The notes beneath the pieces were generated by a model. It was not told where the DNA came from and made no database searches. It worked only from the letters and a program-made list of their open reading frames with translations. From Dyella_B sp035508595 (lineage in GTDB: Bacteria; Pseudomonadota; Gammaproteobacteria; Xanthomonadales; Rhodanobacteraceae): 9,667 bases of DNA. Within the stretch, counting starts at the first letter, position 1; every line of letters starts with the position of its first letter. Shown here piece by piece: positions 7,154 to 9,667 of this stretch. Made by a program: the position numbers and the translations under genes. The stretch spans positions 1-9,667 of the forward strand of contig DATJMR010000293.1 of assembly GCA_035508595.1 (NCBI GenBank). The letters are read 5' to 3'.

Positions 7154-8256
7154 GGCGCGCTGCCGCCCGATGTGCGCGTATCGATGTCTGCAACGACGGA
7201 AAGACCGGGGCGCAGCAAACCAAGTGCGTCATCTTTCTTGTCCAGCGCGACGCGCACCGGCACGCGCTGCACGATCTTGGTGAAATTGCCGGTGGCGTTT
7301 TCCGGAGGAAGCACGCTGAATTCGGCGCCGGTGGCGGGCGCGAGACTGGTCACGTGGCCATGGAACACGCGGCCCGGCAGTACGTCCGCACGAATCTCCA
7401 CCGGCTGACCCGGTTGCATGCGCGCCAACTGGTCTTCTTTGAAATTGGCGTCCACCCACAAGCCGTGCGCGGGCACCACCGAAAGCAACTGGGTGCCGGC
7501 CGCCGCATAAGCGCCCACTCGCGCACGGCGATTGCCGATCACGCCATCCACCGGCGCGCGCAACTCGGTATAGCTCACATTCAAGGCGGCAAGATCGCGC
7601 TCCGCCTTCGCTTGCGCCAAAGCCGCGCGCGCTTGCTGTTTCTGCGACGCAATCACATTGAGCTGGCGTTGCGCGGCGATCCCTGCGGCCTGCGCTTTGT
7701 CGGTGTTTGCACGCGCAGTTTTGTCTTCCGCATCCGCGCGCTGCGCGCTTTCCACGGAAACCGCCGCGCGCCCGGCCAGGTCGCGGTAACGCACTTCATC
7801 GTCGTGCGCGCGGGTGGCTTCGGCGCTTGCGGCGGCAATGCTGGCCTTGGCTTCGTTGATAACGGCCTGTTGCAACTGCTCGGTGGCATCGAGATTAGCC
7901 AGCAACGCTTCCTGCGCGGCGACCGCACCTTCCGCTTTCGCCAACGCGGCGCGGTAATCGCGATCGTCGATCTTCACCAGCAGATCGCCTGCGTGCACGC
8001 GCTGGTTGTCGGTGACATTCAAGGCGGTGATGTAGCCCGATACCTTGGGCCCGATCACGGTGATGTCGCCGCCGACATAGGCATCGTCGGTATCTTCGAT
8101 ATAGCGGCCCGAGGTCCACCAATGCGTGCCATAAACGACACCTGCCAGCAATGCAACGCCCATGGCGATATGCAGCGCGAGTTTGCGCCGCGACCTGGGC
8201 GGCGCCTCGGCCACGTCGGGAAGATCGAGCCGCTTGTCGGCTACAACGGTGTTCAT
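7150..8256 (-). CDS. HlyD/EmrA-family periplasmic adaptor
   Basis: This 368-residue membrane-fusion protein has a short cytoplasmic N-tail and one TM helix at about 26-44. The first biotinyl-lipoyl half (about 54-97) contains TDDAYVGGD and GPKVSGYI. A long Ala/Glu/Gln-rich coiled coil spans about 98-225, the second lipoyl half starts near YTELRAPVDGVIG (229-241), and a beta-barrel domain includes PPENATGNFTKIVQR. This is the EmrA pattern that bridges an MFS pump to an outer-membrane channel. ATG 8256 is chosen because GGAG lies 7 nt upstream (8264-8267). A TTG five codons earlier would include the ribosome binding site. It begins 15 nt after the regulator gene and overlaps the MFS gene by 4 nt. 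Confidence 0.92.
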   Translation of the reverse strand: MNTVVADKRLDLPDVAEAPPRSRRKLALHIAMGVALLAGVVYGTHWWTSGRYIEDTDDAYVGGDITVIGPKVSGYITALNVTDNQRVHAGDLLVKIDDRDYRAALAKAEGAVAAQEALLANLDATEQLQQAVINEAKASIAAASAEATRAHDDEVRYRDLAGRAAVSVESAQRADAEDKTARANTDKAQAAGIAAQRQLNVIASQKQQARAALAQAKAERDLAALNVSYTELRAPVDGVIGNRRARVGAYAAAGTQLLSVVPAHGLWVDANFKEDQLARMQPGQPVEIRADVLPGRVFHGHVTSLAPATGAEFSVLPPENATGNFTKIVQRVPVRVALDKKDDALGLLRPGLSVVADIDTRTSGGSAP

Positions 8257-8271
8257 AACGGTGCTCCGCAA

Positions 8272-8799
8272 TTACTGCGATGAGGAAGTCGGCGTGGCGC
8301 GCTCGTGTGCGCGCCGCTTTAAATAGTTTTCGACGCGTGCGCGAGTGCGCTCGTCGGCGGCGGGTCCTGCGTGCAGGATGTGGCGTGCGCGATCGATCGG
8401 CGCGCCGGTCTTGGCATCGACCATCACAGGCTGCGCGACTTCGCCGGTGGTTTCGTCGATCAACTCCATCGCCGCCCCTTCCGTCGCAAATTGCCGATTG
8501 CCCCAAGCCATCAAGGCCACCAACACGGGACGGAAATCATGGCCGCGCGGCGTCAGCACATATTCGTAACGCGGCGGCTTGTCGTTGTAGCGCCGGCGTT
8601 CCAGCAATCCGGATTCAGTCAAAGCACGCAATCGGCGCGTAAGCATGTTCGGCGCAATACCGAGACTGGCCTGGAAATCGTCGAAACGCGTAATGCCGAG
8701 GAACGCATCGCGCAGCACCAGGATGCTCCACCACTCCCCCACGCGTTCGAGGCTGCGCGCGACCGGACATCGTGCATCGCTAAAGCTGGTTCGTTGCAT
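8272..8799 (-). CDS. HxlR-family winged-helix transcriptional regulator
   Basis: This 175-residue DNA-binding protein has its HxlR domain at about residues 10-105. Landmarks are CPVARSLERVGEWWSILVLRDAF (a segment from residue 11), the recognition helix around GIAPNMLTRRLRAL, then SGLLERRRYNDKPPRYEYVLTPRG. A C-terminal extension of about 65 residues goes beyond the minimal family length. The only Cys is Cys11, at the position used as redox or electrophile switch in members such as YodB and HypR, so a thiol-sensing role is plausible but unproven. It is the first gene of the efflux operon and probably controls it and itself through the repeats at 8841-8872. The ribosome binding site before ATG 8799 is weak (GGTGG-like). 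The Ser-rich tail and TAA end 15 nt before the adaptor gene. Confidence 0.9.
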   Translation of the reverse strand: MQRTSFSDARCPVARSLERVGEWWSILVLRDAFLGITRFDDFQASLGIAPNMLTRRLRALTESGLLERRRYNDKPPRYEYVLTPRGHDFRPVLVALMAWGNRQFATEGAAMELIDETTGEVAQPVMVDAKTGAPIDRARHILHAGPAADERTRARVENYLKRRAHERATPTSSSQ

Positions 8800-8837
8800 G
8801 GCGCTTTACCACCCAGGAAAGGATTGCCTTGACGCCT

Positions 8838-8866
8838 ATCATGCATTTGTAACTATCATTATGCAA
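8838..8866 (-). promoter_or_regulatory. Candidate sigma70 promoter of the efflux operon
   Basis: On the minus strand, TTGCAT (8866-8861) as -35 and CATGAT (8843-8838) as -10 are separated by exactly 17 bp, giving a leader of roughly 30 nt before ATG 8799. Each box matches consensus in about four positions. Location, spacing and overlap with the repeats support it; there is no experimental evidence in the sequence. Confidence 0.45.
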
Positions 8867-8872
8867 GTAACT
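8841..8872. promoter_or_regulatory. Tandem repeats overlapping the promoter: probable HxlR operator
   Basis: ATGCATTTGTAACT (8841-8854) and ATGCAAGTAACT (8861-8872) are near-identical direct repeats. The ATGCA parts are 20 bp apart and the GTAACT parts 18 bp apart, so they lie on about the same face of the helix. One covers the candidate -10 and the other the -35 of the operon promoter. Placement directly upstream of an HxlR gene suggests an autoregulatory binding site; this is inferred from position and pattern. Confidence 0.5.
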
Positions 8873-8913
8873 AGGTGCGGATCGCCCCAAGCCGGCGCCA
8901 AGAGCTTGCATAA
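8859..8913. repeat. 9-bp inverted repeat around the operator region
   Basis: TTATGCAAG (8859-8867) and CTTGCATAA (8905-8913) are perfect inverted copies with 37 bp between them. The left copy is part of the second operator repeat, so the right copy may be an additional, inverted regulator half-site upstream of the promoter. Chance cannot be excluded. Confidence 0.4.
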
Positions 8914-9011
8914 CAATATGAATTAAATGCTTTTTTTACCCAAGCGACGCGAAGAAATTCGAGGAAACGTTCGCTCGCGCGATGCACGGAGCCCTCGTGA
9001 TCCGGCGCAGG

Positions 9012-9285
9012 CTAGTCGATCGGCAACCAGCAACCCGCCCCGAGGTTGTCCACGAAGCGGTGCGCCATCGCGTACGAATGCATTTCGCGGGTTGCCGATC
9101 GAACGAGCACCGCGAGCGCTGCGTCTTTCTCCGCACGCGTGTTGCGCGTCGCGCAATCCGGACATGATCCGTGCCATTTCTTTGGTATGGTGCAACGTCG
9201 AAAGACGTCGGCGACGCAAGTCTTGCGTCATCGACAAAACCATCACGCGATGCTCGACGTCGTCATGGGTACCCGCCATGGCCAT
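9012..9285 (-). pseudogene. Unrecognised small gene, apparently broken by a one-base frameshift
   Basis: From ATG 9285 the minus strand reads a natural-looking helical sequence (VEHRVMVLSMTQDLRRRRL, then HHTKEMARIMSGLRDAQHA), after which this frame turns Arg/Gly-rich and non-protein-like. In the adjacent frame, sense continues as AEKDAALAVLVRSATREM, then HSYAMAHRFVDN and LGAGCWLPID, and stops at TAG (9014-9012). The switch falls near 9142-9148. Total length is 274 nt, that is 91 codons plus one base, as expected if a single base was inserted into a 90-residue gene. I do not recognise the protein; the composite would be soluble and mostly helical. The 5' end is 38 nt from the divergent glycoside hydrolase gene. 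The ribosome binding site is weak and the start uncertain. Alternatives are sequencing error, or two unrelated short frames. Confidence 0.45.
9016..9102. repeat. 13-bp perfect inverted repeat, 61-bp spacer
   Basis: TCGATCGGCAACC (9016-9028) and GGTTGCCGATCGA (9090-9102) are exact inverted copies. Both lie inside the frameshifted small gene, the first over its last codons and stop. They could form a stem in RNA. No transposase or target-site duplication accompanies them. Confidence 0.55.
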
Positions 9286-9323
9286 GACGCGGGCAGGCCT
9301 TATCTCCAGGGATTGTGGTTCTC

Positions 9324-9667
9324 ATGATTGATATCACGCGCCGCACTTTCATCATTTCAAGCATTGGATTGGTGGGCTCTTCCCTTTTACCGCGTTTCGT
9401 ATGGGCCAGTAACGGCAACGCGATGGCCGCGAAACAACGTTTGATGCTGCCGCAAAACAAAACCGCCATGGCGCCGCGCGAGCAGTCGCTATTCGATTTT
9501 GGTTGGCGGTTTGCATTCGGCAATGGCGACGATCCGACCAAGGATTTTGGCTACGGATTCGGCCAGAGCGATTTTTCGAAAACGGGCACGTTCAAGATTG
9601 CCACCGCCGATTTCAACGATGCCGGCTGGCGCCATCTGAATCTGCCGCATGACTGGGCGGTCGAACT
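9324..9667 (+). CDS. Glycoside hydrolase family 2, beta-galactosidase-like, N-terminal part
   Basis: The frame from ATG 9324 is open to the window end (114 complete codons). It begins with a twin-arginine signal: ITRRTFI at 4-10, hydrophobic core 11-23 and a likely cut after VWA (28), so the enzyme would be exported folded. After a linker, the mature part reads SLFDFGWRFAFGN (55-67), DFGYGFGQSDFSKTG (74-88), DAGWRHLNLPHDW (99-111). This is the start of the jelly-roll sugar-binding domain of GH2 enzymes, with the classic W-R-x-L-x-L-P-H-D-W element. The catalytic barrel lies beyond the window, so substrate (beta-galactoside or other) is not settled. AGGG (9308-9311) lies 12 nt before the ATG, a rather long spacing. 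The upstream 38 nt separate it from the divergent small broken gene. Confidence 0.85.
   Translation, partial: MIDITRRTFIISSIGLVGSSLLPRFVWASNGNAMAAKQRLMLPQNKTAMAPREQSLFDFGWRFAFGNGDDPTKDFGYGFGQSDFSKTGTFKIATADFNDAGWRHLNLPHDWAVE

Larger units (their letters stand above)
8800..9011. other. Intergenic regulatory stretch
   Basis: No convincing gene is present in these 212 bases. The part next to the regulator holds the promoter and repeats listed separately. An AT-rich patch at about 8907-8937, ending in seven T (8931-8937), stands out against the GC-rich surroundings and could be an UP-like element of the minus-strand promoter. From 8940 to 9011 I see only a weak 4-bp hairpin around 8950 and no other clear signal. 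Confidence 0.5.

Noticed and set aside
8257..8271. TTG start five codons upstream for the HlyD adaptor
   Set aside because: The GGAG ribosome binding site would fall within the coding part; ATG 8256 fits better.
7093..8283. 396-codon open plus-strand frame opposite the HlyD gene
   Set aside because: Low-complexity Arg/His/Gly-rich translation, no motif, and fully antisense to a well-supported adaptor gene.
9016..9102. The 13-bp inverted repeats as ends of a mobile element
   Set aside because: Only 61 bp lie between them, with no transposase and no flanking target duplication.
8927..9331. Plus-strand open frames over the small broken gene
   Set aside because: Translations are Arg/Ser-rich without structure and one runs into the start of the GH2 gene; the minus-strand composite reads far more like protein.

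Overview
The window is GC-rich, densely packed proteobacterial chromosome. Protein style (SDR, thiolase, HxlR and NodT sequences) suggests a gammaproteobacterium near Xanthomonadales/Rhodanobacteraceae (Dyella or Rhodanobacter type). That placement is an inference from remembered family resemblance, not from a search.

Left block, plus strand (1-2331): the C-terminal part of an alpha/beta hydrolase is followed after 37 nt by a three-gene metallophore cassette. The first gene encodes a secreted six-cysteine peptide precursor (BufA2-type bufferin). Next come a DUF692 multinuclear non-haem iron oxygenase (BufB, MNIO) and its DUF2063 partner (BufC). A strong GC hairpin with a T-rich tail sits between precursor and enzymes, just before the bufB ribosome binding site, and could keep precursor expression above enzyme expression. 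bufB and bufC overlap by one base (TAATG). This RiPP-type system is the most interesting content of the window. In related bufferins the MNIO/partner pair oxidises cysteines to copper-binding 5-thiooxazoles before export.

Middle block, minus strand (8799 down to 2326): this looks like one long operon, in order HxlR-type regulator with a lone N-terminal Cys, EmrA/HlyD-type adaptor, EmrB/DHA2 14-TM MFS pump, NodT-type outer-membrane lipoprotein, thiolase, and a decayed short-chain dehydrogenase. Gaps are -4 to +30 nt, and ribosome binding sites are visible before every gene I could check except the regulator. The first four genes form a complete regulated tripartite efflux pump. The SDR has a frameshift plus an in-frame internal deletion that removes the catalytic Ser/Tyr/Lys region. 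Its stop codon interlocks with the bufC stop in a CTATAG palindrome. A candidate promoter in front of the regulator has its -35 and -10 embedded in two near-identical repeats, a good autoregulatory operator candidate.

Right block (8800-9667): a regulatory/intergenic stretch is followed by an unrecognised small minus-strand reading frame that appears broken by one base (9012-9285). Divergent from it, on the plus strand, begins a glycoside hydrolase family 2 (beta-galactosidase-like) gene with a twin-arginine signal, cut by the window end. No tRNA, rRNA, CRISPR array, insertion sequence or origin was seen.
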